A DNA stretch of 64,000 nt from Perognathus longimembris pacificus (lineage: Eukaryota; Chordata; Mammalia; Rodentia; Heteromyidae), in assembly GCF_023159225.1 (NCBI RefSeq), contig NC_063171.1, forward strand, positions 13,948,602-14,012,601, read 5' to 3'. Under the pieces are notes generated by a model, which did no database searches, was not told where the DNA came from, and saw only the letters and a program-made list of their open reading frames with translations. The position numbers and the translations under genes are program-made. Positions 45,307 through 56,398 of this stretch are shown one piece after another. The stretch's first letter is position 1. Every line of letters starts with the position of its first letter.

Positions 45307-46781
45307 AAAACTTCCATTGGTGGCTTATCACTTTTAATTTTATATGAGTCATGTGATGGTCCTTAACAAAATTTGTTCAAGTAGCTGATTCTTCTTTTGA
45401 TTTAGCTGTTCTTGATGGATTTGCATTTCTGTTTTCTGAATGTCTACCTTCTTTGATGCATCTGCTGTCTTCCTTTTTAAATTGTCATCCAATTTTGGCA
45501 ATTTTTCTGGTTTGAAGGAAAATATATTTTGTTTGCTAATATTTGGTGCCTGTGGATGACAACTAGATGCCAGTCATGAAGGATCCTTTAAATCTATGTG
45601 CTCACCTGGTTGTATCTGCTAAGGCATGAGGACTGGTATGAGGCATTTGACATTAACTTTCACTGTATCCAATCTTGGGAGATACCTGGGGGTGGGGGAT
45701 ATTGGCAATAGATTGGCCCTCTGCCATTTAAATACTTGTTGATTAGCTCTAGCATACATTATTGAGACATTTTTAGGTGGCTTAGTTTTCTTGGTCAACA
45801 AATTGCCCCTGGCAGCCAAAAGTCTAGTGGCCAGGCCTTCTGCACATATGGGACTTGTGGTGATGCATGCATTATTAGTGACCATGAGGGACTATGAACA
45901 TTGTGGGATAAATTACCCCTAGCACTTAAGGGTATAATGGGTTGGCCTAAATTTGAATCTTGATCTTGATGCTTGAGGTGGCTTTTCCAAATTTAGTGTC
46001 CTCTATTGTTGAATTAACTTGAGAAGCTTGGATTTCAACAGCTATGTCCTCACCTATTTGAGAGTTCTTGGTTTCTTTCATGCTTTTTCTGAGTAAGGTG
46101 ACCCTCGGCTATTTTACTTCTTAGACTGTAGAATAAAACTAGGCTTTGCATTCAGCATAGTTCTCCATGAATGGGAAACTCTTTACTATTATCCCTTCTT
46201 GGTATTTGAGATGGCTTGGTACAATTTAGTGTCCTCTTCTGTCCTCATACCTCTGGTAGCAGGAGGTTCAGTAGATTTGGAGGGACTTAAGTTGAATCTC
46301 ATAGCTTTTGGTGGTGATCACTGTTTGTGGGGCTGAAGTTCAATGGCATAGGTTTGATGACCATGGAGAATGCTTGTCATGGTTAAATCTCTTGGATAGC
46401 TAAATACTCATCAGCTTCCAGGTTTAGAATGTCTCTGCCTTCAATGAAAGGGCGCTAGAGGTTTATTGCGCACTGTTGTTATTCAAGGCATCCCAGTGCA
46501 ATTTAATTTCATCAGTGATGGACTTGGCCCTAGCAGACTGTTATCCAACAGTTGGGCCCGTAAATGAAGGATTAACTTCTGAAGATGGAAGACCAGGGGT
46601 TTATTCTCATGGTATCACATCATTTCTTGCTGGTCAAGGTAGTTCTGTGGAGTTTAATCACTGTTGCCAATTTAAACTTGGCTTCCTTGAGCACAACAAC
46701 TTGGCCCTACAGGATTTGGGGTTTTAAGTTATTAAGGTTGTTAGTCATGGGGGTAGCCATGCCAACATTTCCCTTCTTCAA

Positions 46782-46799
46782 GAAAAAAAAAAAAAAAAC
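46782..46799. repeat. Oligo(A) run
   Basis: About 18 A residues follow 'cccttcttcaag' and precede 'cacaaaactgtg'. The run may be a simple expansion or the remains of a plus-strand insertion tail. Confidence 0.85.
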
Positions 46800-47480
46800 A
46801 CAAAACTGTGATCCCTAGTAGATATCTGTATTGGGCTCCATTCTTGAGTATTTGAGGACTCACAGGGGTGTGACAATTTGTGGTATTGATCATCAAGTAG
46901 GGTGTGCTCAGAGTGTCTTCCTTTAAGGCAGAGAAACAAGCCTTAATTGACGATGTCCTAGGGGCTCTATTCTCCACTACTTGGAGTTCCAGGGTGGCTG
47001 GACAGTCATCATAGATCATCCAGAAGGGTCTGAACAAACAACTCTTCTCTTTTTTATGCAAATATACCTCAATGATGAGTTCTCTGGTGGGTCTTATCTC
47101 CACTAATTGGGTGGGTACTAATTTCCCAAAATATGCTATTGGTAGGCCATGGGAATCTATGCAAATTATTATCCTCCATAGCAAAGACAGGAGCCCTATT
47201 AGCTGTTGGTCTTGGGAATCTGCCCTCCTTTTGGGGCCCCATAGTACCCAAGTACATGCCATGGCTGGTAACCAGAGAGATCCTGTGCAGCTTCTTGTCC
47301 TCAACGGAAATGAAATCACCCATTCATATGGCTGCTTGCTACCTTGGCCTTCTGCTCACTTCCCTTTAGAGCCTATTGATCTGCCCACCTCCCCCACTCC
47401 CCTGCCCTGTAAGACCAGGACTTTCTTCTTCCTGAATAATACTAAAATTAGTATTAGAAGTAGACAAATTGGCACAAATA

Positions 47481-47487
47481 TGTGTGT

Positions 47488-47539
<52 letters not shown>
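47481..47539. repeat. (TG)n microsatellite
   Basis: About 59 bases of TG with one TA interruption. Cys-Val and Thr-His repeat frames on the two strands here are artefacts of the dinucleotide repeat. Confidence 0.97.
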
Positions 47540-47540
<1 letters not shown>

Positions 47541-48466
47541 TTGAGGATAGGAGAAAGTATTTTAGAATTAGCTCTCTCATGTCTGGACCAACCTGACATA
47601 AGTAACTTAAGGGAAGAAAAATATAATTTAGGCTCACACTCTCTGTTGTTTTTGCACATGACTGAAAAGAGTATGTGACAGGACAGAAGCTCACATTGTG
47701 TCAATCAGGAAGCAGAGAGAGATAAAATTCCCCTACTCATGGGAAATCATTTTTTAGTTTCAGTACTCATTTGTACCCTTGAGCTAACTAACTCTTGAGC
47801 TAGACTAATTGGTTTCACACTTCACCCTCATTAACTCTGCATCTTTAAAAACAGTATTAACTACTCTTTCCTTTAGGTTCCTTCTCTTGAAAATGGAGAT
47901 AAATTCGGCATCAGTGATTTGTGGTGAATGTAAAATAATCTACTTAATAAATGATCCTCAGACCAGTGCAGAGTGTCATCCACTGGAAGCTCATAGAAAT
48001 CAACGATGTTGAATTGACTCTCATTTTCACTATGTCAGGATATGCAATCAAACTCCTACCCAGAATTGTTTATTGACAACAAATTTCAGATGTTATGTCA
48101 ACTCAAATACCTGTTTTTCTGTGATGAGATACTGTTGAGATCTGCTTTCTTGCCTTCAAGATGAGTTTTAATTCTATTTATCAGATAATCCAAATGAGAC
48201 AAGTGACCTTCATGAGTAGGCTGATGACTCATATACTTTAAGAACTATTTCAGAAAATCTGACACAGGAAACTGAATAGGACTTGATTCTTCTTAGATGA
48301 ACTCACATCAAGGTCTGGCTGCCACCCTTTGCAGATGCCATCTTTCTTGTCCAGATGTCACAGAAAAAGCCTGAAAACTAAAAAATGATGGTGAGGAGGG
48401 ATTAGGTGATGATGTCAGACAAGAGAAGCCAAGTAAGAAACAAGGCTGACCCTTTCTTCTGAAATA
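47540..48466. other. Unassigned DNA
   Basis: No gene recognised. The stretch has moderately balanced composition and short frames only. A possible old LTR-like patch ('agctcacattgtgtcaatca') near 47690 is too weak to annotate. Confidence 0.45.
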
Positions 48467-48725
48467 GGATATTGTTGGGTTTTAAATTTGCCGAGCTTAG
48501 CTCTATCCCTCCCCAACACGTGGGGAAGGGTCCTGGGCTTATCTATCTATTCTGCAGGGGATCCATACCTACTCTCTCACACCCCCGCAGCCAGTAGGGT
48601 ATCGAGGCTGGAGTGGGGTCCAGGGTTTTAGCCTCGGGTCCCATGTGGGTGCGAGACTTCCATGCTCGCCAGCCCAAGGAAGACATGAGCGCACGATATC
48701 TCCGAGAAAACCTCTAGGGCTTCTG

Positions 48726-48731
48726 TTTATT
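48726..48731 (-). terminator. LTR polyadenylation signal
   Basis: 'tttatt' on the plus strand is AATAAA on the LTR sense strand, about 20 bases after the TATA-like site. This is the compact arrangement seen in IAP/ERVK LTRs. Confidence 0.55.
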
Positions 48732-48748
48732 CAAATGAGGAGCCCCCC

Positions 48749-48756
48749 AGATATAC
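48749..48756 (-). promoter_or_regulatory. TATA-like box of the LTR
   Basis: 'agatatac' on the plus strand reads 'gtatatct' on the LTR sense strand, downstream of the CCAAT box. Confidence 0.45.
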
Positions 48757-48788
48757 CCCCAAGGGTGGGCACAAGACAGGGATTGCAG

Positions 48789-48793
48789 ATTGG
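48789..48793 (-). promoter_or_regulatory. CCAAT box of the LTR U3
   Basis: 'attgg' on the plus strand is CCAAT on the LTR sense strand, about 35 bases upstream of the TATA-like site, as expected in U3. Confidence 0.5.
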
Positions 48794-48992
48794 TCACAGA
48801 GGGCTGTCCATCAAGGATGTCAGGGGACCTCCTTTGGGGGCGGATACCCATGGCTTGGGTATCTGGGGTGTCCCCATTACACACGTTCTGCCCCAGGAGC
48901 AGGGCTTTCTCTTCCTGCCAAAGGAGGAAGGGGAAGGATAGGCCAAGGTCAGCAGTGGCCCCTTAAAGGCACAGCTGACCCCAACAGGATAT

Positions 48993-49714
48993 GGTGCTGG
49001 TGTAGCATCTGTGACACTGTGTTTGTCCTAGAGAGTCTCTACATTCCCATCAGGAGCCCAACTAAGGTCTGCACCTAGTCCGGCAGCATCTCTGAAGCTC
49101 CTTCTTCTCAGCAACACTGAGGGCCTCAAAAGGACAAGCTAATGCTTTTGACATGGTCTTCAACATAATCAGCCCATGTAGGGTTCATAAAGCTCTGGAT
49201 CATTGCCTCAGACCACTACATTGCTACTGGTCCCAGAGCATCTACTGCCTGTCCCAAGGCTTCCTATTGGCACTGCAGAGTGGAGAGTTTAAGCACCAGG
49301 AAACTTTTTGTTATTATGGAGTAAGTCTATTATAATTGAAAAGCCTGAATTCATTAAGTGTACTTTTGTAACTTTTGTAATTTAATCTAGTCATATTGTC
49401 TTATGAGCAGAGTATGGCCTGAGTGCCTCCTGCTTTTTAGATTTAATTAACTTATACACAAATTGATGCACTACTTGATAAAATTTAATAAGGCTTTATA
49501 GACACTTCAAAATGAGATGAATTTTCTATATAGTTAGAAAAAGCATATGCAATCTGTCACACACTATTTCTGTCTTACACTAGATCTAACTTTTAAAAAT
49601 ATAGTATCATCTTCACATCTATTTTATATTTCAAACACTGGGAAATATGCAGATATAGCAACCTACTGCATCAATTTCTTTTCTAATCTGAATCTATTTT
49701 AAAGACTATTGTTG
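48993..49714. other. Unassigned DNA, balanced composition
   Basis: Positions 48993-49330 are GC-richer than the surroundings, with a 60-codon plus-strand frame at 49153-49335. I do not recognise a protein in any frame. The rest is AT-rich. Confidence 0.45.
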
Positions 49715-49840
49715 AGCACTGCTGGCTCCTGCCTATCTTTCTAGCTGTTCAAAAAGCAGAGATCAGAGGAACATGATTAAAAATCAACCAGGGCAGAAAA
49801 ATCTGTAAGACTCCATATCTAATCAAACAATCATAACAGA
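49715..49840 (+). repeat. B1-like SINE fragment
   Basis: 'gagcactgctggctcctgcc', 'agcagagatcagaggaacat' and 'tctgtaagactccatatcta' follow the left-monomer order. The copy is diverged. Confidence 0.55.
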
Positions 49841-49845
49841 CTGGC

Positions 49846-50070
49846 TGGATACCAGTAGCTCACACTTGTAATCTTAGTTTGTCACGACCCTGAGATCTGA
49901 GAATTGTGGCTCATGTCACCCTTGATAGAAAAGACAATGAGAGTCTTATCTCCAATAAACTATTTATAAAAATCCAGAAGTGACACTGTGTCTCAAGTAG
50001 TAAAGCACTAGGCTTGAACACAAGGAGACTCAGGAACAGTGACCAGTCTGAGTTCAAGCCCCCAAACTGG
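49846..50070 (+). repeat. Composite SINE (B1-like left, Geo-like right)
   Basis: 'accagtagctcacacttgta', 'cctgagatctgagaattgtg' and 'gagagtcttatctccaataa' are followed by 'tgtctcaagtagtaaagcac' and 'tctgagttcaagcccccaaa'. Both monomers are present. Confidence 0.75.
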
Positions 50071-50664
50071 AGAGGTGGGGGGAGGGCAGGGATGTGGTTC
50101 CATTGGTAGACTATCTTCATCCTCATGAGTAAGGAAGACAAAAAAATAGCATGGGTCCTTATTTCATGCCCCAGTATTAGAACACTTTTTAAAAATATAT
50201 TCATTTCATTGTATTCACTTTTGAAGAAAATATTCCAAGTTTATATTTCCTCCATTTGTTGTACTTTTACTAACCAAAAACTTCTTAATATATTCGATGT
50301 ATCATTTTTCCCATAAGACTTCCTCTATTAAGGTACCAATACATATTGATTGCTTAATATTATTTAGCACACATTAATCAATAATAATATATACTATAAT
50401 AATACACATTGTTTCGGGGCATATATATAATCTGAAGGAAGAACATCAAACTCAGAGAATACCATTACAAACACCTGGCTGTGTCCTCAAGTGATATAGT
50501 GGCTTGACTTCATCCTGCTAATTTTAAAAGACAGAGGAAGAGAATTGATTAAATTAGCCATCACATAGTAGTCTACAGAGATAGTAGACAAGAATCAAGT
50601 TATAGTTACTTTTGAAAATTTACTTAAGTATGAGATATTATGTATGCTTGAAAGTTCATTGTGG
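50071..50664. other. Unassigned AT-rich DNA
   Basis: No gene or repeat recognised. Confidence 0.5.
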
Positions 50665-50985
50665 CTAAATTCAGTAGTTTATGTTTATAATTCCAGCCAC
50701 ATGTGAGGTAACAAAAAAATTTGAAATCATGTGAACTCATACCAGCTATGCCAAAAATGAATGAGACCTCAATAAAACCAATAAAAAGTTAAACACCATA
50801 GCTTATACCTGTCATGATACCTATACAGAAAACATAGATAAGAAGACTGTGGTCCAGATTAGACTAAGGATGAATATGTTAACCAAGCTGAAAAATGGTA
50901 AAAGTAAAAGGGTTTGAGGTATAGCTTAAAATGTAGAACATCTAACAAGCTAAAGACCCGGAATTCAAGTCTCAGTACTGCAAGT
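50665..50985 (+). repeat. Two diverged composite SINE copies
   Basis: The first copy is at about 50665-50775 ('gtagtttatgtttataattc', 'tcatgtgaactcataccagc'). The second is at about 50790-50985 ('ccatagcttatacctgtcat', 'ggtttgaggtatagcttaaa', 'ggaattcaagtctcagtact'). Only SINE-order landmarks remain. Confidence 0.5.
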
Positions 50986-51773
50986 CACTTTTAATAATTA
51001 AATAACAGTTGAATTTTACACAGTATTTTTGAAAACAAAGAAAGAAATTCTAAAAATAACATTTTGGATCTAAAAATGTCTGGCCAGATGAGAAATAAAT
51101 GGTCATTGTACCATGGATATTTTTACGAAGATATATAAATATGAAACTCATTTTGAAGAAGTTCAGAGTTCTGATGATGATACATAAGGCTTGTATTAGA
51201 TAGTGCTAGGAAAAATAAATGCTTATCTTAAATTTCTATGGGCATGGTAGAGTCATTTCAGATGGGTCAAGCAAAACTTGAACTTAACTTCTGTCCTTGG
51301 TATATTCTTTGGTAGGAGACCACTTGAGCAGAAGGCTCAAAGCCATAGCCAGTAACACAGAAATAAACAAAAAAAAATGTGGATTTTTATAGAGCAAGTG
51401 GAAACAAGAATCTTAAATTATCTATAGAAAATAAGTATATCAATATTCAGTTGGATACATGTGATGAAGACACCACGACTACAAACTTAACTTGTAAGCC
51501 AATGACATATGAAAACAACATATAACCTTGGGAATTTTACCTAAGACTTGAGGGATAACAAGTAATATTAGCATGAATAATAGAAGTCAGAAACACTTAC
51601 TAAATACTTTCTCTGTGTCATAAAATATTATTTTTTTCTTTTTTCTGATTAGTTCTGTCAATATTATCATGATGATTAATTTACAAAAAAAATCAAGAAG
51701 AATTTCAGAAAAGTAACTTAAGGATCACACTGCATACACGAATTAATGCCAGCAATTAAACATTGGAAGAATA
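50986..51773. other. Unassigned AT-rich DNA
   Basis: No gene or repeat recognised. Confidence 0.5.
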
Positions 51774-52000
51774 TCTGATGTTGTGGCGCAGGCCTGTTAT
51801 ACTATCTACTCAGAAGGCCGAAATCCAAGGATCATAGTTCAAAAACAGCCCTGGCAGGAAAACCAAGAGACTTGTATCTACAGTTAACTAACAAAAAGCT
51901 AGAAATGGAGGTATGACTCAAGTGGTATAAGGCAAAGACTGAACACAAAAGCTCAAAAGGTCAGAAACAGAACCAAGACACCCAGTTTAAGCACAGGTTG
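51774..52000 (+). repeat. Composite SINE (B1-like left, Geo-like right)
   Basis: 'gttgtggcgcaggcctgtta', 'ctactcagaaggccgaaatc' and 'aaggatcatagttcaaaaac' are followed by 'atgactcaagtggtataagg' and 'acccagtttaagcacaggtt'. The younger L1 inserted shortly downstream. Confidence 0.7.
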
Positions 52001-52051
52001 GGCACAAACAAACAAGGATACAGAAGAGTGATTGCAGTGCCTGTATTCTTT

Positions 52052-53000
52052 TTTTTTTTTTTTTTTTACTCATTTATTGTCAAAGTGATGCACAGAGAGG
52101 TTACAGTTTCATACCTTAGGCCTTGGGTACATTTCTTGTACTGTTTGTTACCTCCTCCCTCATTCCCCCTTTTCCTCTCCCCCCATGAGTTGTTCAGTTG
52201 GTTCACACCAAATGGTTTCGCAAGTATTGTTTTTGGAGTAGTTTGTCTTTTTATCCTTTGTCACTCAATTTTGATATTCCCTTTCACTTCCCTAGTTCTA
52301 ATACCTGTATATAAAGTATCCAGTGTACTCAGATGAGATACAGTGATAGTGATAGTGAAAGTACAACCACAGGAAGGGGATACAAGAGGATCATCAACAA
52401 AAGAAGCTAAGGTTTCACATGGCATGTTGACAGTAATTACAACAGTGATATAACACTTGTTTCCATAACATGGAGTTCATTTCACTTAGCATCATCTTAT
52501 GCATTCATGAGGGCATAGCTATTAGGCTCTTGTGATCCTCTGACTATCCTAAACCTGTGCTAATTATTCCGTATGAGGGAGACCATACAGTCCATGTTTC
52601 TTTGGGTCTGGCTCACTTCACTTAGTATAATATTTTCTAAGTCCTTCCATTTCCTTACGAATGGGACAATGTCATTATTTCTGATATATGCATAAAATTC
52701 CATTGTGTGTATGTACCACATTTTCCTGATCCATTCGTCTACTGAGGGGCATCTGGGTTAGTTCTGTAATTTAGCTATGACAAATTGTGCTGCGATGAAC
52801 ATTGCTGTGCTGGTGGCTTTAGTGTGTTCTTGTTTGTGGTCTTTTAGGTAGATACCCAAAAGTGGGGCTGCTGGGTCATAGGGGAGCTCTATGTTTAGCC
52901 CTCTGAGGAATCTCCATACAGCACTCCAGAGTGGCTGAACCAGTTTACATTCCCACCAACAATGAAGTAGCATTCCCTTTTGGCCACAAAACTAACAATA
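52052..53000 (-). mobile_element. 5'-truncated L1, 3' UTR plus ORF2 end, with TSDs
   Basis: A T tail of about 18 is followed by the full antisense 3' UTR (C/T tract at 52150-52185, 'gttcacaccaaatggtttcg') and the ORF2 C-terminus ('gatccattcgtctactgagg', 'aaaagtggggctgctgggtc', 'cagagtggctgaaccagttt', 'cattcccttttggccaca'). Imperfect 15-bp TSDs (12 of 15 matching) lie at 52037-52051 and 53001-53015. The minus-strand 71-codon frame at 52758-52973 is the Cys-rich end of ORF2. Confidence 0.92.
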
Positions 53001-53050
53001 GTACCCCTATTCTTTACTGCTGAAAATAAGCGATCTACATCAATGCTCAC

Positions 53051-53052
<2 letters not shown>

Positions 53053-53137
<85 letters not shown>
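53053..53137. repeat. (GA)n microsatellite
   Basis: An uninterrupted GA run of about 85 bases lies 50 bases beyond the L1 target site. Confidence 0.98.
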
Positions 53138-53141
<4 letters not shown>

Positions 53142-54189
53142 CACTACTAGAACCATCAATAAGTGCTTCTAAGTCCTAATGGGAAGCCAATGAGCAAGTC
53201 GACTAAGTACTGTCAGATATACGTATAGAAAATTAATGTTTATTTTAAAGTAGAAAACAGTGCCTCTCCCCAGTTTCCTATATCAGTAATTATTTTTTCC
53301 GATGTAAATTACATTTGCAGCAAACTATTTTTATTCCTTAATATTTTATGCAAAAAAGTGTCAAGCTACTGTTTAAATATAAACTAACAGTGGAAGAATT
53401 ATATTAAATTTAAGTCATAATCAAATAGAAGTTTAATATAAAATAAAAATTCATATAAAGACTAGTTTTATTACTATTTTATAAAAATTTGCACAGCACT
53501 ATATGTGTAATTTGTACATATATAAAACACTAGAGATAACAGAAACATACAATGAGACAACTACATATATAAAACCATGTTCTATATTATATGTATAATT
53601 TATATATATTTATCATATGTATTACATATATAAAATAAACTGTCGTAATCCTAGGTAAAAATAATTTGTAACTATTGAATGTAGATGAGGAAAATCTGAA
53701 TCCATTTTCCCCAAGTAAAAGTGATTAGGAATAAAGTTACATGGCACTGACTTCCCTCTTTGGAAGTGAATCTTTAGGTGGAGAAGTTGAAATTCATTTA
53801 AGGTATACATGCTGGTAGAAAGCTGCCTCTGATATTGTTTTATATGAATTATTGCCTTTAATTATGGTTGTGTTTGTATGGGGGCTCATGCATGGATATG
53901 CAGGAATTCTCTGATTTGATATATAATACAATCTCTTCTTTTTATATATTGAATTTCCTTTGTGTTTTTATACTTCTTCATTTCATATTCTAGAGCCAAA
54001 ATTTTAGTCAATTTTATGTTCTACAAATTTCTTCTCTTTGTATCTTTCTTTTTTACACTATTAATAATGTTTCTACTACAGTGAGTTTTAAATTTACTAT
54101 GGAGGAAATATTAATATTTTATATTAATTCATATTTTATCCTGTTTTCTTTACAAACATCTCCATGAGTGGATATCATGAGTAAATTAT
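53138..54189. other. Unassigned AT-rich DNA
   Basis: No gene or repeat recognised. AT-alternating stretches lie at 53580-53640. Confidence 0.5.
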
Positions 54190-54350
54190 TCAGGAGACTG
54201 AATTCTGAGGATTGTGATTTGAAGACAGCCCAAGCACAAAGTGTATGGTAGAGGCTCAACTCTAATCACCACAATGGTAAAGCAAAAACCTTGAGTGGTG
54301 AAGCTAAGGTGCCAGCTAAGGGGCCAGCCTGAGTCCAAATGAAAGGACTG
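54190..54350 (+). repeat. Composite SINE, 5'-truncated
   Basis: 'attcaggagactgaattctg', 'aggattgtgatttgaagaca' and 'gccagcctgagtccaaatga' follow the composite SINE order. The copy is diverged. Confidence 0.6.
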
Positions 54351-54421
54351 GTATCAAAAACGTAAAGTAAAATCTTTACTCTCAAAATTCAAATGTCCTT
54401 TGTGTTTTCTAATGTAACCTT

Positions 54422-54708
54422 AAACCGTGTATGCTGGTATTGGAACTAGGAAATTGAAAGGGAATACCAAAATTGAGAGACACAAGGTAAAAAAAAGACA
54501 AACAAATACAAAAGCAATACTTGCAAAACTGTTTGGTGTAAGTGAACTGAACGCCTCAGGGGGGGAAAGGGTAAGGGGGAGAGGGGAGGGGGGTATGAGG
54601 GACAAGGTAACAAACAGTACAAGAAATGTATCCAATGCCTAACGTATGAAACTGTAACCTCTCTGTACATCAGTTTGATAATAAAAATTTGAAAAAAAAA
54701 AAAAAAAA
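54422..54708 (+). mobile_element. 5'-truncated L1, 3' UTR only
   Basis: 'ggtattggaactaggaaatt', 'gtaaaaaaaagacaaacaaa', the G-rich tract at 54558-54600, 'acagtacaagaaatgtatcc' and 'tttgataataaaaatttg' precede an A tail of about 16. This is the truncated copy most similar by eye to the 3' end of the full-length L1. Confidence 0.93.
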
Positions 54709-54774
54709 GGGTTTTAACCCATTAGTTATTATCCCACAGATTGTGAAAGAAAAATTTCGTGATCCTTTTTTTTT

Positions 54775-54870
54775 TTTTTTAAACCTGTGTGTCTGGGTAC
54801 CATCCTTGAGCTTTTGTGTTTAAGGCTAGTGGTCTACCACTTGAGCTAAATTCTACTTCCAGATGTTTGT
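54775..54870 (-). repeat. Geo-like right-monomer SINE fragment
   Basis: 'gagcttttgtgtttaaggct' and 'agtggtctaccacttgagct' are the antisense of the right monomer found in the dimeric SINEs. The left monomer is not evident. Confidence 0.6.
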
Positions 54871-54975
54871 TGTCATTTGGGACTAGATCCAAGAAAGAAT
54901 AGAATAATGTTGAGTGTAAAATTGTTGAGGAGAGCAAGCAGAGTAGTCAGGGTTGTGACATAAAAGTAAACTTAA

Positions 54976-55125
54976 GCAAAGCACCCGGGGTTCATGCCTA
55001 TATTCCTTACCACTCAGGAGACTGACATCTGAGGTCTGTGGTTTAAAGCCAGCCAGGGAAGAAAAGCCCTTGATTATTACCTCCAATCAAGACAAAATGT
55101 CATAAGTGGAGCTGTAGCTTTCTGT
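54976..55125 (+). repeat. Composite SINE, 3'-truncated
   Basis: 'cccggggttcatgcctatat', 'ctcaggagactgacatctga', 'gtggtttaaagccagccagg' and 'cctccaatcaagacaaaatg' are followed by the start of the right monomer, 'gtggagctgtagct'. Confidence 0.75.
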
Positions 55126-55475
55126 GTTGTTTTGTTTTTCGCAAGGCTTACACTCTACCTCTTTTTTTTTTTTTTTTTTTTTTCGCCAGTCCTGGGCCTT
55201 GGACTCCGGGCCTGAGCACTGTCCCTGGCTTCTTCCTGCTCAAGGCTAGCACTCCGCCACTTGAGCCACAGCGCCGCTTCTGGCCGTTTTTTGTATATGT
55301 GGTGCTGGGGAATCGAACCTAGGGCCTCGTGTATTCGAGGCAGGCAGTCTTGCCACTAGGCTATATCCCCAGCCCTACACTCTACCTCTTGATTTACACA
55401 TCTACTTGCAGCTTTTTGATGGGCAATTGGAAATAAAATAGCTAGGATTATAAGTGTGACTCACTGACATTCAGG
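55126..55475 (-). repeat. Old SINE split by a younger IDL-Geo
   Basis: The outer pieces 55126-55162 and 55376-55475 ('cttacactctacctct', then 'aaatagctaggattataagt' and 'gtgactcactgacattcagg') are antisense SINE. They are interrupted by the dimeric SINE at 55163-55375. Confidence 0.6.
55163..55375 (-). repeat. IDL-Geo-like dimeric SINE, nested
   Basis: A T tail is followed by 'cgccagtcctgggccttgga', 'caaggctagcactccgccac', 'gtggtgctggggaatcgaac' and 'ctatatccccagccc'. Perfect 14-bp TSDs ('tacactctacctct') lie at 55149-55162 and 55376-55389. It retains several CpGs and is among the youngest-looking copies. Confidence 0.93.
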
Positions 55476-55789
55476 TAAATTTAAAGATTTCTCCTTAATA
55501 AAATGGAAACAATACCTCAAACGTAAATCCTTTAACACAACAAAATACAAAAAAAAAAAAAAAGTCATAGCTAAGAGATAGCATACTATAAATATCCACC
55601 TGATTTTCCGGATAACTATGTAGTTTACAACATATAACAACAACAATAATAATAATAGTAATTTGATTTTAAAATGAGGACTAGTACTGAATGAACTTTT
55701 CTTGGAAGGAAGATACAAATGGCCAGTTGGCATAGGGAAAAAAAAAATAAAATATCACTACTATATGGAAATTCAAATCCAGACCACAA

Positions 55790-56398
55790 AGATAGAACAT
55801 TTCTCTACTACTATCAAATGTCGACTATCAAAGACTAAAAAGTGCTGATGAACTATGTGCAGAATGGGAAACCCTAGCTCACTGTTTTTGTTATTGAATT
55901 GGTACATCTATTATTGAAAACATTGTAAACCAACCAACCAATAAACAAACTTGGCACTTGCCACATGATCCAAATACCACTAGATACTTTGAATATCAAA
56001 AAAAAGTATCTAAACTCGCATATTTGTTGTATCATTAGTCAAAAACAGTCAAGAAATTCAAACACCCTAACTATCCACTTGTGGACAAAATGAAGAAAAC
56101 TTGTGACATATATGCATTAAAATGTTATTTAGGCATGAAAGATGGTTGAATCTTGTCATTACAATGACTTGCAGCGGTCTTAGCATCACTACGTGAAGGG
56201 ACCTAAGCCAGGCACCAAGACCAAGTGCCACATGATCTCACTCCTGTGGAGTCCAAAATGCTGATTACATGGAAATGGAAAGTTAGAATTATGAATATGA
56301 GAGGCTGAGGAGAGAAGAATGGAGTGAGGGGTGCACTAAATTATAGTTACCTAGGAGTAACAATTCTTGAATATCATTGGATAATTAAAACAATAATG
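55790..56398 (+). mobile_element. Old L1, ORF2 end and start of 3' UTR
   Basis: Diverged landmarks in order are 'aatgttatttaggcatgaaa', 'aatcttgtcattacaatgac', 'gtgaagggacctaagccagg', 'accaagtgccacatgatctc', 'actcctgtggagtccaaaat' and 'gaatatgagaggctgaggag'. These are the usual ORF2-to-3' UTR blocks of old mammalian L1. The upstream limit is uncertain. Confidence 0.7.

Larger units (their letters stand above)
44640..47330 (-). pseudogene. Possible decayed retrocopy, family not identified
   Basis: Composition is less AT-rich than the flanks, and the minus strand gives long but frame-hopping peptides. Examples are frames at 47069-47323 (84 codons), 46741-47319 (192 codons) and 45619-45885 (88 codons), plus a Lys/Gln/Glu-rich segment near 45430-45500 reading KKVDIQKTEMQIHQEQLNQK, which looks like a coiled coil. 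A motif of the form ..EDT(K/L).. recurs near 46910, 46225 and 45995. No poly-T marking a minus-strand poly(A) was found at the low-coordinate end, and an A-run at 46782-46799 sits inside. I do not recognise the parent protein. It could equally be an LTR-element internal region. Confidence 0.25.
48473..48986 (-). mobile_element. Solo ERVK-like LTR with 6-bp TSDs
   Basis: The 514-base element begins 'tgttgggttt' and ends 'gaccccaaca', giving TG...CA termini with inverted ends ('tgttgggg' on the minus strand). Identical 6-bp TSDs, 'ggatat', lie at 48467-48472 and 48987-48992. Read on the minus strand, it shows a CCAAT box, then a TATA-like 'gtatatc', then 'aataaa' about 25 bases later, followed by a GC-rich R/U5. 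Six-base TSDs and the close TATA-polyA spacing fit class II (ERVK, IAP-like) LTRs. No internal retroviral sequence is present on either side, so recombination left a solo LTR. It is CpG-rich compared with everything around it. The 98-codon plus-strand frame at 48645-48941 is incidental. Confidence 0.9.

Noticed and set aside
46741..47319. 192-codon minus-strand frame as a real gene
   Set aside because: Better-looking peptide switches frame partway, an A-run encodes part of the end as Phe repeats, and there is no recognisable domain. Kept only as part of a possible decayed retrocopy.
47356..47704. Thr-His and Cys-Val repeat frames
   Set aside because: Produced by the (TG)n microsatellite.
48560..48720. 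CpG island promoter of a gene
   Set aside because: The CpG-rich stretch lies wholly inside a solo LTR with clear termini and TSDs.
48645..48941. 98-codon plus-strand frame
   Set aside because: Lies inside the LTR, antisense to it, with no domain.
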